From NCBI RefSeq assembly GCF_900217905.1, contig NZ_OBMO01000001.1, positions 295,253 to 359,252 on the forward strand: a stretch of DNA of 64,000 nt. The letters run 5' to 3'. A program made the translations under genes and the position numbers. Origin of the DNA: Alloalcanivorax xenomutans (GTDB taxonomy: Bacteria; Pseudomonadota; Gammaproteobacteria; Pseudomonadales; Alcanivoracaceae). Of the stretch, positions 46,178 through 54,750 are shown one piece after another. The notes beneath the pieces are model-generated. The model saw nothing but the letters and a program-made list of their open reading frames with translations. It did not search any database and was not told the DNA's origin. Numbering within the stretch: position 1 is the first letter of the stretch; each line of letters starts with the position of its first letter.

Positions 46178-47584
46178 TTAGCAGCTGTAGTACATGTCGA
46201 ACTCGACCGGGTGCGGGGTCATGTTCAGACGTTCGATCTCTTCACGCTTGAGCTGGATGTAGCCGTCCAGCATGTCCTTGGTGAACACGTCGCCCGCCAT
46301 CAGGAACTCGTAGTCCGCTTCCAGGCAATCCAGAGCCATGGTCAGGGTGTGAGCCACGGTCGGGATGCCCTTGGCTTCCTCGGCCGGCAGATCGTACAGA
46401 TCCTTGTCCATGGCGTCGCCCGGGTGCATCTTGTTCTTGATGCCGTCCAGGCCGGCCATCAGCAGCGCCGCGAAACACAGGTACGGGTTGGCGGACGGAT
46501 CCGGGAAGCGCGCCTCGATACGACGGGCTTTCGGGCTGTTCACCCACGGAATCCGGATGGAAGCGGAACGGTTGCGGGCGGAGTACGCCAGCATTACCGG
46601 CGCTTCGAAACCGGGCACCAGACGCTTGTAGGAGTTGGTGGAACCGTTGGTGAAGGCATTGATGGCGCGAGCGTGCTTGATGATACCGCCGATGAAGTAC
46701 AGGGCTTCCTCGGACAGTCCCGCGTAGCTGTCGCCGGCAAACAGGTTCTTGCCGTCCTTGGCCAGGGACACGTGCACGTGCATACCGGAACCGTTGTCAC
46801 CGATCAGCGGCTTGGGCATGAAGGTGGCGGTCTTGCCATAAGCATGAGCCACGTTGTGAACGCAGTACTTCAGGATCTGAACTTCGTCGGCCTTGGCGGT
46901 CAGGGTGTTGGCGCCAACACCGATTTCGCACTGGCCGGCGGTGCCCACTTCGTGGTGGTGCACTTCGATTTCCAGGCCCATCTGCTCCATGGCGGCGCAC
47001 ATGGCGGCGCGCAGGTCGTGCAGGGAATCCACCGGCGGTACCGGGAAGTAGCCGCCTTTCACACCCGGACGGTGGCCGATGTTGTTCTTCTCGAACTCAT
47101 CGGCGGACACCCAGGCCGCTTCTTCGGAGTAGATGTTGTACATGGCGCCGGACATGTCGGACTTCCACTGTACGGAATCAAACACGAAGAATTCCGGCTC
47201 CGGACCAAACAGGGCGCTGTCGGCGATGCCGGTGGACTTCAGGTATTCCTCGGCGCGCTGAGCCACGGAGCGGGGATCGCGCTCGTAGCCCTGCATGGTG
47301 GAGGGCTCGACGATGGTGCAACGCAGGTTCAGGGTGGTAACGTCGGTGAACGGATCGATCACCGCGGAACTGTCGTCCGGCATCATGATCATGTCGGACT
47401 CGTTGATACCTTTCCAGCCAGCGATGGAAGAACCATCGAACATCTTGCCGTCCTGGAAGAAGTCTTCGTCCACTTCCGAACTCGGGATGGTGACATGCTG
47501 CTCCTTACCCCGGCTATCGGTAAAACGCAGATCGACCCACTTCACGTCGTTATCTTTGATCAGCTTCAGCGTCTTTTCAGACAT
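46178..47584 (-). CDS. glnA: Glutamine synthetase type I GlnA
   Basis: Makes glutamine from glutamate, ammonia and ATP. The 468-residue protein matches the E. coli length (469). It has [17 protein letters not shown] near 50, the ATP-site block [17 protein letters not shown], and the adenylylation site near residue 397 in [13 protein letters not shown], which is the target of GlnE. The ATG at 47584 has AGGAGG nine bases upstream. Transcription appears to start from a sigma54 promoter at 47694-47709 with two upstream NtrC-type sites, and ends at a strong terminator. Confidence 0.98.
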   Translation of the reverse strand: MSEKTLKLIKDNDVKWVDLRFTDSRGKEQHVTIPSSEVDEDFFQDGKMFDGSSIAGWKGINESDMIMMPDDSSAVIDPFTDVTTLNLRCTIVEPSTMQGYERDPRSVAQRAEEYLKSTGIADSALFGPEPEFFVFDSVQWKSDMSGAMYNIYSEEAAWVSADEFEKNNIGHRPGVKGGYFPVPPVDSLHDLRAAMCAAMEQMGLEIEVHHHEVGTAGQCEIGVGANTLTAKADEVQILKYCVHNVAHAYGKTATFMPKPLIGDNGSGMHVHVSLAKDGKNLFAGDSYAGLSEEALYFIGGIIKHARAINAFTNGSTNSYKRLVPGFEAPVMLAYSARNRSASIRIPWVNSPKARRIEARFPDPSANPYLCFAALLMAGLDGIKNKMHPGDAMDKDLYDLPAEEAKGIPTVAHTLTMALDCLEADYEFLMAGDVFTKDMLDGYIQLKREEIERLNMTPHPVEFDMYYSC

Positions 47585-47693
47585 TGTAGAACGTCCTCCT
47601 GGAACGGGTATGTGTCTGGCATTCAGTGGTATCGGCGGGCCGACCACTCGAAGCCGCTATTCTCGGGCACTCGGCCCCGCATGCCAATAGGAG

Positions 47694-47709
47694 AGCAAAT
47701 TACGTGCCA
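47694..47709 (-). promoter_or_regulatory. glnA: Sigma54 promoter of glnA
   Basis: On the minus strand the sequence is TGGCACGTAATTTGCT, a full match to the sigma54 -24/-12 consensus TGGCACG-N4-TTGCW. The predicted start site is near 47683, about 100 bases before the glnA ATG. Confidence 0.9.
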
Positions 47710-47772
47710 GCCCTTTTTTAGCGCATCCGGGCCGCAACGCCCCGAAATCGGCCGGTACACTCGGGCAGGAAA

Positions 47773-47787
47773 GCACCAATGCCGTGC
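47773..47787. promoter_or_regulatory. NtrC-type enhancer dyad, proximal
   Basis: GCACCAATGCCGTGC fits the GCAC-N7-GTGC NtrC pattern. It is centred about 97 bases upstream of the predicted glnA start site. Confidence 0.75.
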
Positions 47788-47802
47788 ACTCTCAATAAAA
47801 AC

Positions 47803-47817
47803 GCACCATTATAGTGC
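47803..47817. promoter_or_regulatory. NtrC-type enhancer dyad, distal
   Basis: GCACCATTATAGTGC fits GCAC-N7-GTGC and lies exactly 30 bases from the proximal dyad, three helical turns. It overlaps the stop codon of the TusA-like gene. Confidence 0.8.
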
Positions 47818-48051
47818 AATTGAGGGTTCTCCAACTTCGAGCGTCACCCTCACCTCGTGGCCCTCTTCCCGGGTTTCCAGCACCGCATGTCCATTGATCC
47901 GGCACCAGGCGGGAATGTCGTTGAGCGCCCCCGGGTCGGTACAGATCACCGTCAGGGTATCGCCTTGCCGGAGTGTGTTCACTTGATTCTGGGTTTTGAT
48001 CACCGGCATCGGGCACAGCAACCGGCGGGCGTCCAGTTCGTGATGGCTCAT
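47809..48051 (-). CDS. TusA-family sulfur carrier protein
   Basis: An 80-residue protein of the TusA/SirA fold. The sulfur-carrying Cys13 is in the family motif LDARRLLCPMPVIKTQ. TusA proteins pass persulfide sulfur from cysteine desulfurase to tRNA-thiolation or molybdopterin enzymes. The ATG at 48051 lies two bases after the TAA of the ThiI-like gene; a second in-frame ATG at 48066 overlaps that gene. Tight coupling to a PP-loop tRNA thiolase suggests it is that enzyme's dedicated donor. The 3' end overlaps an NtrC site of glnA. Confidence 0.85.
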   Translation of the reverse strand: MSHHELDARRLLCPMPVIKTQNQVNTLRQGDTLTVICTDPGALNDIPAWCRINGHAVLETREEGHEVRVTLEVGEPSIAL

Positions 48052-48053
48052 GG

Positions 48054-49139
48054 TTATACCATCCATTCCGGCGCGACCTGATCCGGCGTCGCCGGCCGGA
48101 CCGGCAACTGACGGGCCACGCCGCTGGGATCGCGCACTTCCACCACCACCTCGTCATCGGTTCGCCCTTTGGAATAACGGGCGACGATGGCGGCTGCCTG
48201 GCGCAACTCGTCGTCGGACGCCAACGTGCCGTCGATCAGAGCCAGCGGACCGGGGCAGCTCGACGTCGTGATGCTGGTGAACTGATATCGATAGCCTTCC
48301 AGGAAGCGGTTCTCCCCTTCCTCGCGGCTGATGATCAGCTTGTAGTGCGGCGCCGGGCGGATATGCCGCCCCACCTTCAGCAGCATGATGTCGTCCAGCT
48401 CGTAACGCCGTTCGTTACGAGCCTGCCAAAGATCCGCCAGCTTGCGCGAATAGGACTCATCGGTAAGGAAGCAACAGCCGCCGGCGGGCTGGGCGAAGTC
48501 ATCCAGGCCAAAACGTTTGGCCAGCGCCATTTGCGGCTTACGGTTGCGGCCGGAGAAGTCGTGCAATCGGCTGCGATCCACCCAGCCTTCCCGTTCCGGC
48601 AGGGTCTCCGGCAGGTTCTTGGCGCTGAGCGGGCGCAACAGGCGATCATCGGCGCCGGATTCGCGGCTGATGATCGGCATGGTTTCCTTGCGCTGACTCT
48701 TGGGACGCTGCCCCACCACCTCACCGGTGATGATGAAATCGAACCCCTTCTCGCCAGCCAGTTCCCGAGCTTTGTTCAGCATCAGGGTGGCCTTGTTGAC
48801 CATGAAAATCTTGCAGTCCAGGCAGGGGTTCAGATTGGCGCCATAGCCGTGTTTCGGATTGAGCACCACGTCCTTGTACTCTTCCGAAATATCCACGATA
48901 TGCAGCTTGATACCCAGCTGCTCGGCGACCCAAAGCGCGTTGTTGCGCTTGTTTTTGTCCTGGTCCTTTTTACGGATGGCGTGAGTATGGCCTTCCACAC
49001 AGAAGCCGGTGAAGAAATTCACCCCTTCGACGTGGATGCCTTGTTCCTGCATGACTTTCACCGCCAGCATGGAGTCCAGGCCGCCGGAAACCAGGGCGAT
49101 GGCGCGTCGTTGCAGCGTTTGAGGGGCTGACTCGGTCAT
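48054..49139 (-). CDS. ThiI-like PP-loop tRNA thiolation protein lacking THUMP and rhodanese domains
   Basis: A 361-residue protein of the PP-loop ATP pyrophosphatase class. SGGLDS is at 18-23. A CxxC pair (Cys106, Cys109) occurs in NPCLDCKIFM, with further cysteines in PAGGCCFLTDESY (Cys222, Cys223), a segment seen in DUF814/NFACT-R-like thiolases. E. coli ThiI is 482 residues with a THUMP domain and a rhodanese domain; both are missing. The CxxC plus distal Cys arrangement resembles 4Fe-4S-dependent thiolases such as TtuA and archaeal ThiI. It occupies the place of thiI between glnA and typA in Pseudomonas. The tRNA position modified is inferred (s4U8). Confidence 0.75.
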   Translation of the reverse strand: MTESAPQTLQRRAIALVSGGLDSMLAVKVMQEQGIHVEGVNFFTGFCVEGHTHAIRKKDQDKNKRNNALWVAEQLGIKLHIVDISEEYKDVVLNPKHGYGANLNPCLDCKIFMVNKATLMLNKARELAGEKGFDFIITGEVVGQRPKSQRKETMPIISRESGADDRLLRPLSAKNLPETLPEREGWVDRSRLHDFSGRNRKPQMALAKRFGLDDFAQPAGGCCFLTDESYSRKLADLWQARNERRYELDDIMLLKVGRHIRPAPHYKLIISREEGENRFLEGYRYQFTSITTSSCPGPLALIDGTLASDDELRQAAAIVARYSKGRTDDEVVVEVRDPSGVARQLPVRPATPDQVAPEWMV

Positions 49140-49220
49140 AGGGCGGCTCGCGTGCCGGTCAAAAAGTGGGCGACGGAGTATAGCAAACCCGACCCGGGTA
49201 ACACTATCCGCGCTGGCGCC

Positions 49221-51077
49221 TCAACGACCGCCCGAAAAAAACCGGGACATATCCCCCAGCACCTCCACCAGCCGGCTCTGAAGCCGGGCCATCACCGCAT
49301 CCTCATCCTTCACCGGGGTATCGTCGGCACGGCTGACCGCCATTTCGAACAGACCGCCGGCGCGCACCGGCATCGCCACCTTGTATTCCGGGCCGAGATA
49401 CGCCACCGCATCCCAGCTCGCCGCCAGGCGATAGCGATCATCAGGCACCTGGTCCAGCGGCACGCCCACGGCATAATCGCGCGGTTCGTTCTCCACCCCC
49501 AGGCGGCTCAACAACGTCGGAGCCAGATCCAAATGGCTGGTGGGCTTGTCCATCACCGCCGGCGCGATGCCCGGGCCGGCCAGTACCAGTGGAACGTGGA
49601 CTTGCTGATTATGAAACTCGGAATTGTGTCCCCAGCGGCCGTTCTCCATGAACTCCTCACCGTGATCGCCGGTGATTACCAGGATGGTGTTGTCCAGCAG
49701 GTTGCGTTCGGCCATGCCATCCAACAGCCTGCCCAGTTGCTGGTCCTGGTGATGAGAGGCGTTCACATAGCGGTTAAAAATACCGCCGATGTCCTGTTCC
49801 AGGTCCATGGTGGCGTAGTTGAAGTTCTTCAGATAATCCGGCCGGATCACGCTTTCCTCGGGGAAGTAATAGCGCGCGTGAGGGGACTCGAAAAACAGAA
49901 AGCCAAAGAACGGTTTCGCCGCGTCCCGTTGATCCAGAAACGACAGCATGCGGTCCACGTTGCGGCGGTCCCGCTGCCAGCCGGGTCCTTCTTCGTCGCT
50001 GTGCAAAAGGGACTCGGGGACATCGGCGAAGACCGTTTTATCGAATTCCGGGTAACTGAACCGCGCACTGGTGTAAAGGCCCATCCGGTAACCCCGGCGC
50101 TGCATCTCACTCATCAGAACCGGCGGCTGACGCGCATCCAGAAAAGCGAACCAGTAATTACCCGGCAAGCCATAAAACAGGGAGAAAATGCCCATGCGGG
50201 TGCCATTACCCCCGCTGTAATGATCGGTGAAGCGGATACCCCGCTCCTCGGCGAAGCGCCACAGATTGGGCATGATTTCCGGCGTCAGCATATCCCAGCG
50301 CAGGGATTCCGCCACCAGCACCATGATATTGGGGGAAGGCGCATCCGCGGCCACCCGGAGGGCTTGCCGCGGGTAATGCAGTCGGCCCTGGTCGGCCACG
50401 TCCAGCTTATCGCGGGTCCGCACCGGCTCGAACCCCAAAGCCATGGCGGCACCGCGGAACGTGGTCGGCTGGTAGAACGGCACCGCATGGGAAGCGTTGA
50501 GGACCGGACGATAAGCCAGAAAATGCGCGGTACCATAAGCCGCCCGTTCCCCCACCATACATAACAGCAATGCCGTGACCATCCAGCCCCAACGCAAACG
50601 AGGAACCGGTTTGCGAAGGCTCCAGAACAACAAGCCGGCTTCGAACACCACCAGGGCCAGTGCGAACAATACAAAGGAGAACACCGCGTCCGGACCGCCG
50701 CCCATGGAGGTGAATCCCCCCGGCGTGGTCAACAGGTTCCAGACGAAGCCGTTGAGGTGGAAGCCATAGAGATCATGGATCTGGCCGTCCACCAGCAACA
50801 GCAGCAACATCAGAGCACTGCCGGTTACCGCCACGCCGTACCCCGGCCAACGGCCGAACAGGCGCGCCAACATCGACAAAATCAGAGGCGGCAGCAGGAA
50901 CACAAAGGCGTAGCCCACCAACGCCACAAGCAGGAAGAACAGGCTCCAGACGCTACCAGGCTGCAGTAGCGCCTGCCTCGCCACATACAGGCAGACAAGC
51001 AAAACAAGCAAGTAATTGACTAAAAAGAAGCGCCGCCAGGGTGCGGACGAAAGGGAGGGACGGGATCTTTGTGTCAT
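49221..51077 (-). CDS. Inner membrane sulfatase-fold protein, YejM/PbgA (LapC)-like
   Basis: A 618-residue protein with five membrane helices in the first 190 residues (DUF3413-like) and a periplasmic sulfatase/alkaline phosphatase-fold domain (about 250-600). That domain has IMVLVAESLRWDM, SGGNGTRMGIFSLFYGLP with Thr at the nucleophile position, and VITGDHGEEF. The domain plan and length match E. coli YejM (586), which adjusts LPS synthesis through LapB and LpxC. That role here is inferred; a lipid-modifying transferase is the alternative. The ATG at 51077 is used; a TTG one codon upstream is in frame. Confidence 0.78.
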   Translation of the reverse strand: MTQRSRPSLSSAPWRRFFLVNYLLVLLVCLYVARQALLQPGSVWSLFFLLVALVGYAFVFLLPPLILSMLARLFGRWPGYGVAVTGSALMLLLLLVDGQIHDLYGFHLNGFVWNLLTTPGGFTSMGGGPDAVFSFVLFALALVVFEAGLLFWSLRKPVPRLRWGWMVTALLLCMVGERAAYGTAHFLAYRPVLNASHAVPFYQPTTFRGAAMALGFEPVRTRDKLDVADQGRLHYPRQALRVAADAPSPNIMVLVAESLRWDMLTPEIMPNLWRFAEERGIRFTDHYSGGNGTRMGIFSLFYGLPGNYWFAFLDARQPPVLMSEMQRRGYRMGLYTSARFSYPEFDKTVFADVPESLLHSDEEGPGWQRDRRNVDRMLSFLDQRDAAKPFFGFLFFESPHARYYFPEESVIRPDYLKNFNYATMDLEQDIGGIFNRYVNASHHQDQQLGRLLDGMAERNLLDNTILVITGDHGEEFMENGRWGHNSEFHNQQVHVPLVLAGPGIAPAVMDKPTSHLDLAPTLLSRLGVENEPRDYAVGVPLDQVPDDRYRLAASWDAVAYLGPEYKVAMPVRAGGLFEMAVSRADDTPVKDEDAVMARLQSRLVEVLGDMSRFFSGGR

Positions 51078-51207
51078 CAACCAGGCTCGCCAGGAGTGTA
51101 AATCCTGACAAGCCTAGACACAAAAACTTAATCAAAGCTTAATGTTGATGGCCACCGTCAATGTCGGCCCACTCCAGGCCTCCACGGGAGTGACTTCGCG
51201 GAGACGG

Positions 51208-52206
51208 TTATTCCGTGGCGATATCCTGCGGCTCGGGGGTCGCCACCGCGAAGTGACGTTTAGCGAACAATACCCTCTGCTCCGCCGGCTCCTCGCCATC
51301 ATCCTTGCCGCGCTGTTCCAAATGGCGCTCAACGATACCGCAGCGGCGCAACAGTCCATCGTCATTGGCAATCTGGATATTCAGACCGGGACGGGCGTTC
51401 AGTTCCAGCATCATCGGCCCCTTGTGTTTGTCCAGCACCAGGTCCACGCCGAGATACCCCAGCCCGGTCAGGTCATAGCAGCGCGCCGCCAGCGCCAGAC
51501 ACTCCTCCCAATCCGGGATGGTGACGCCCGCCACCGGATGCGCGGTATCGGGATGGCGGTCGATTTTCAGGTTGTGCCAGGTGCCAGCCAGAGTCACCCC
51601 GGTGGCGATGTCCACGCCCACGCCGATGGCCCCCTGGTGCAGGTTGGCCTTGCCATCGGACTGCCGGGTGGGCAGACGCAGCATGGCGAACACCGGATAG
51701 CCCTTGAGCACGATGATGCGCACATCCGGCACCCCACCGATACTGATGCGGTCGAACAGGTCAGTGGAGCGGACCCGGTATTCAATCAGCGCGCGATCAC
51801 GATGACCGCCCAGGGAATAGATGCCGGAAATGATCCCGGAAATGTGAAACTCCATCTCCTCGGGGCTGACCATGCGGCCGGAGACCGTGCGGTAGTAGCC
51901 CTCGAAGCGATCGGAGATGACCATGATGCCGTCACCGCCCGCCCCCTGGGAGGGCTTGATGACAAAATCCCCATGGGTTTCCACGATCTCCGCCACCTTG
52001 CCGATGCCCTGTTCGGTCTCGATGATGCCGTACATATCCGGCGCCCGGATACCGGCGTCCAGCGCCAGTTTCTTGGTGCGGATCTTGTCGTCCACCAGCG
52101 GGTACAAGCGGCGATCATTGTAACGCAGCACATAATCACCGTTACGCTGGTTGATGCCCATCACGCCGCGACGCCGCAGGGCACGCCAGGTCTTCACCCC
52201 GAACAT
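51208..52206 (-). CDS. ATP-grasp alpha-L-glutamate ligase-related protein (RimK-like)
   Basis: A 332-residue ATP-grasp enzyme of the group annotated as RimK-related (TIGR02291). It has the ATP-grasp core GDFVIKPSQGAGGDGIMV near residue 81, a middle basic segment, and the metal-binding MMLELNARPGLNIQIAN near 268. Enzymes of this fold join an amino acid to a carboxylate. The substrate is unknown. It abuts the transglutaminase-7TM gene (start at 52206, stop at 52207) and belongs to a three-gene unit with a retropepsin-like protein. Confidence 0.85.
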   Translation of the reverse strand: MFGVKTWRALRRRGVMGINQRNGDYVLRYNDRRLYPLVDDKIRTKKLALDAGIRAPDMYGIIETEQGIGKVAEIVETHGDFVIKPSQGAGGDGIMVISDRFEGYYRTVSGRMVSPEEMEFHISGIISGIYSLGGHRDRALIEYRVRSTDLFDRISIGGVPDVRIIVLKGYPVFAMLRLPTRQSDGKANLHQGAIGVGVDIATGVTLAGTWHNLKIDRHPDTAHPVAGVTIPDWEECLALAARCYDLTGLGYLGVDLVLDKHKGPMMLELNARPGLNIQIANDDGLLRRCGIVERHLEQRGKDDGEEPAEQRVLFAKRHFAVATPEPQDIATE

Positions 52207-53748
52207 TCAGCGCCCCTCTTCGGTCATAGCCCGGAAGCGGACCAGTTCAGTGAGCCGGTAGCCCCGGTAATGGCCCATGAACACCATGAACGCGGCCAGT
52301 ACCAGAAGAATGCCCGGGAAGGTGAAGACCAGATAGACCAGCGGACTCCACACCATCAGCAAATGACAGAGAATCGCCACCACCAAGGTGCCAATGGCGA
52401 CTTTCATGGACTGCGGTCCGCCCCGCTCTTCCCAGACAATGGACATCCGCTCGATCACCATGGTCAGGATCACCATCGGGAACAGCGCCACCGACAGCCC
52501 CACTTCCAGACCCAGCTTGTAGCTGAACAAACTGATCAGGCCGATCATGATCACCACGAAGGTCAGCACCACCGACAATCGCGCCATCAACTGCAACTTG
52601 AGATGTTCCAGATACGATCGTAACGACAGGCCGATGGTGGTGATGAAGGTGAACAGAATCACTCCCCACACCACCTGGGTCTCGCGGAACGCCAGGGCGA
52701 TCAGCACCGGTGTGAAGGTACCGAGGGTCTCCACGCCGATCAGACTGCGCATCAACAGCACCAGCAGCACCCCCACCGGAATCATGATCAGGATCCGGTG
52801 AAGCTGTTGTACCGGTAGCGGCAAATCATAGAGCGAGAAATCGATAAAGCTGGAAACGTCCTGGGAACTCAGTGTCTGCGCCAGTTGCAGAGCACTCATC
52901 TCATTCTGGTGAACGCTGAATTTGACCTCCGCGTTGCGGCCACCATCCAGGTTGTACAGGGGCGCCTGCCCGCTCCACCACACCAGACGGTCCTCTGGCA
53001 GCCCTTGCTGACCGGTATTGGGGTTGAAGTACAACCAGGCGTTGCCGTTATAGGAGCGCAGCCATAGCTCCGGCTGCTGATTCTGCACCTCGGACAGACG
53101 CAGGGTGTATACCGGTTCCGCCGGGATGTGCGCCACCGCCAGCAGCAGGTCCACCACCCGGGCCCGGTTCTCCGGCGTCATGTTCCCGCCCAGCAACAAT
53201 CGGACATTATCGTTGTCGTCGCGGCTGTTGACCCTTTTGATGGTCTCGCTGATGAAGGTTTCGATATCCGCGGAATGCTGACGAATTGGCGCCAGCAAAG
53301 CGTCGGCGGCCACTTTTTCCGGCCCGGACAGTGTCGGGCTGGGACGGAATTGCGGCCCGGGTTCCTTCGCCTGGCCGCCGGGCTCGGCGAAACGGGGAGT
53401 GATCAGCAGCCGGTAATACAGACTCTGCTGGCCCTCCACCCGGCGGCTGGACCAGGTCACCACCCGATTGCCGCCCTCACGGCTGACGTTGACGCCATAG
53501 TTATTGGAGATGAAGCTTTCATTCAGGGTGGTGAAGCCGCTGTCCAGTGGCGGCACGAACATCCGCACCTTCACCGGGTGGTTTCCCCTGGCCTGGAACT
53601 GGACCTGAGCATCCACTACCCAGACCGGATCGGTTTCACTTTCGGTAAGCGGCACTTTCTGAATCAGAATCTGGTAGGCCATGCTGCCTATGCCCAGAAC
53701 CAACAATGCCACGGCCAGCAGCCGCGCGTGCAGTTTCACAGAACCCAT
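52207..53748 (-). CDS. Inactive transglutaminase fused to seven transmembrane helices
   Basis: A 513-residue membrane protein. An N-terminal anchor (about 8-28) is followed by a periplasmic region with a transglutaminase-like fold (AHIPAEPVYTLRLSEV near 222) that lacks a clear catalytic Cys. Seven hydrophobic helices then fill about 315-500, starting VQQLHRILIMIPVGVLLVLL. Such proteins are conserved next to RimK-like ligases and retropepsin-like proteins in proteobacteria. Its role as sensor or transporter is undetermined. It is nine bases from the protease gene upstream and directly abuts the ligase gene. Confidence 0.85.
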   Translation of the reverse strand: MGSVKLHARLLAVALLVLGIGSMAYQILIQKVPLTESETDPVWVVDAQVQFQARGNHPVKVRMFVPPLDSGFTTLNESFISNNYGVNVSREGGNRVVTWSSRRVEGQQSLYYRLLITPRFAEPGGQAKEPGPQFRPSPTLSGPEKVAADALLAPIRQHSADIETFISETIKRVNSRDDNDNVRLLLGGNMTPENRARVVDLLLAVAHIPAEPVYTLRLSEVQNQQPELWLRSYNGNAWLYFNPNTGQQGLPEDRLVWWSGQAPLYNLDGGRNAEVKFSVHQNEMSALQLAQTLSSQDVSSFIDFSLYDLPLPVQQLHRILIMIPVGVLLVLLMRSLIGVETLGTFTPVLIALAFRETQVVWGVILFTFITTIGLSLRSYLEHLKLQLMARLSVVLTFVVIMIGLISLFSYKLGLEVGLSVALFPMVILTMVIERMSIVWEERGGPQSMKVAIGTLVVAILCHLLMVWSPLVYLVFTFPGILLVLAAFMVFMGHYRGYRLTELVRFRAMTEEGR

Positions 53749-53757
53749 GTTCCAGCC

Positions 53758-54369
53758 TTATTCGGTTTCTTCGGCCGCCAAGCCGACGGTTTCTTCCTTG
53801 GAGCAGGATGGCGCACCCCCGCTCATGGACTGTGCCGGGTCAACCAGAGCCCCCAGCGAAACCAGCGCCTCGGATCCCACCAGCAGCGGGAACCGGAAGT
53901 CACTGCGATCGGTCAGATTGACGTCCACCTGCCGGGCCCGGTCACGGACGCACAGCGTCAGTTCCACCACCGGACGACGGCTGTAGCCCGGCGCCCCATC
54001 AATCTGGTTTTCGGCACGGCGTTTGATACGCACATGTTTGGATAGTGGCAATTCAAGGGTGCGCCATTGATCCTGCTCCAGCCCGATTTTCTCGCGCTGC
54101 TCCGGGACCACCCACAGATCAAAGGATACCCAATCCTGCCCATCCCGCTTGAACGTCCGGATTTGCCGGGCACTGAGCGACGCGGACTGGGCTCCTGTGT
54201 CCAGTTTAGCGGGCAACGCGACACCCAGTTCCTCGATCATGACCTCTTCGCTGAGGCCCAGAATGATCTTTCCAGGGTCCTCGCCGTCGGCGACGGCCTT
54301 CATGGGCAGGGCCAGACAGACCGCTATCGCCAGTCCATACCCTATGCCGCACGCACACCCAAACCGCAT
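53758..54369 (-). CDS. Exported retropepsin-like aspartic protease-family protein (RimK-C/PF05618 type)
   Basis: A 203-residue protein with a signal peptide (about 1-28, LPMKAVADGE at its end) and the aspartic-protease-like motif KLDTGAQSASLSA with Asp57. The mid segment on KHVRIKRRAENQ and the later RPVVELTLCVRDR are typical of the 'ATP-dependent zinc protease' family PF05618, renamed for its retropepsin fold. The C-terminus has two unusual Cys. The ATG at 54369 follows AAGGAAGG. It starts the unit with the transglutaminase-7TM and ATP-grasp genes. Confidence 0.82.
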   Translation of the reverse strand: MRFGCACGIGYGLAIAVCLALPMKAVADGEDPGKIILGLSEEVMIEELGVALPAKLDTGAQSASLSARQIRTFKRDGQDWVSFDLWVVPEQREKIGLEQDQWRTLELPLSKHVRIKRRAENQIDGAPGYSRRPVVELTLCVRDRARQVDVNLTDRSDFRFPLLVGSEALVSLGALVDPAQSMSGGAPSCSKEETVGLAAEETE

Positions 54370-54750
54370 ATAACGAATACCTTCCTTGTCCGGGACCGCA
54401 CGTACCCGGAATCGCATTGGAGAAACGCCGCCACGGGCAGGCTGATATGCCAATCCGGGCAGCCTCGGGAGCCAGGGAGGCTCGAAACGGATCGTCATCG
54501 ACGGGCAGTGTATGACCGGTACGACCCCGTTTGGTTGCGCCATTCTAGGCGAATGCACAGTGCCTTGAAGCAACAACCGCAAAATCGTGAACCGGGTCGC
54601 ATTCTCTCATAGCCCGCGGGCGCCGCCCACTATCACCGGCGGCTAGCCGCGGGGCCGACAAGACGGTGGCTTCGGTAGCCAAGGGGGCTGTACAATGCGC
54701 TCCCGCCGCGGCCCCGCCACGGCCTTATTACTCGCTTCGGAGCCTGTTTC
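54370..54750. other. 381-base divergent gap before typA
   Basis: No supported gene. It must hold promoters for the leftward protease unit and the rightward typA. The only clear element is TACAAT at 54691-54696, a -10-like hexamer 55 bases before typA with a poor -35. GC-rich short inverted repeats such as GCCGCGGGGC-like stretches near 54640-54720 are present. Confidence 0.5.

Noticed and set aside
46082..47986. 634-codon plus-strand frame opposite glnA
   Set aside because: Antisense shadow of glnA, running through its promoter region into the TusA-like gene; no domain.
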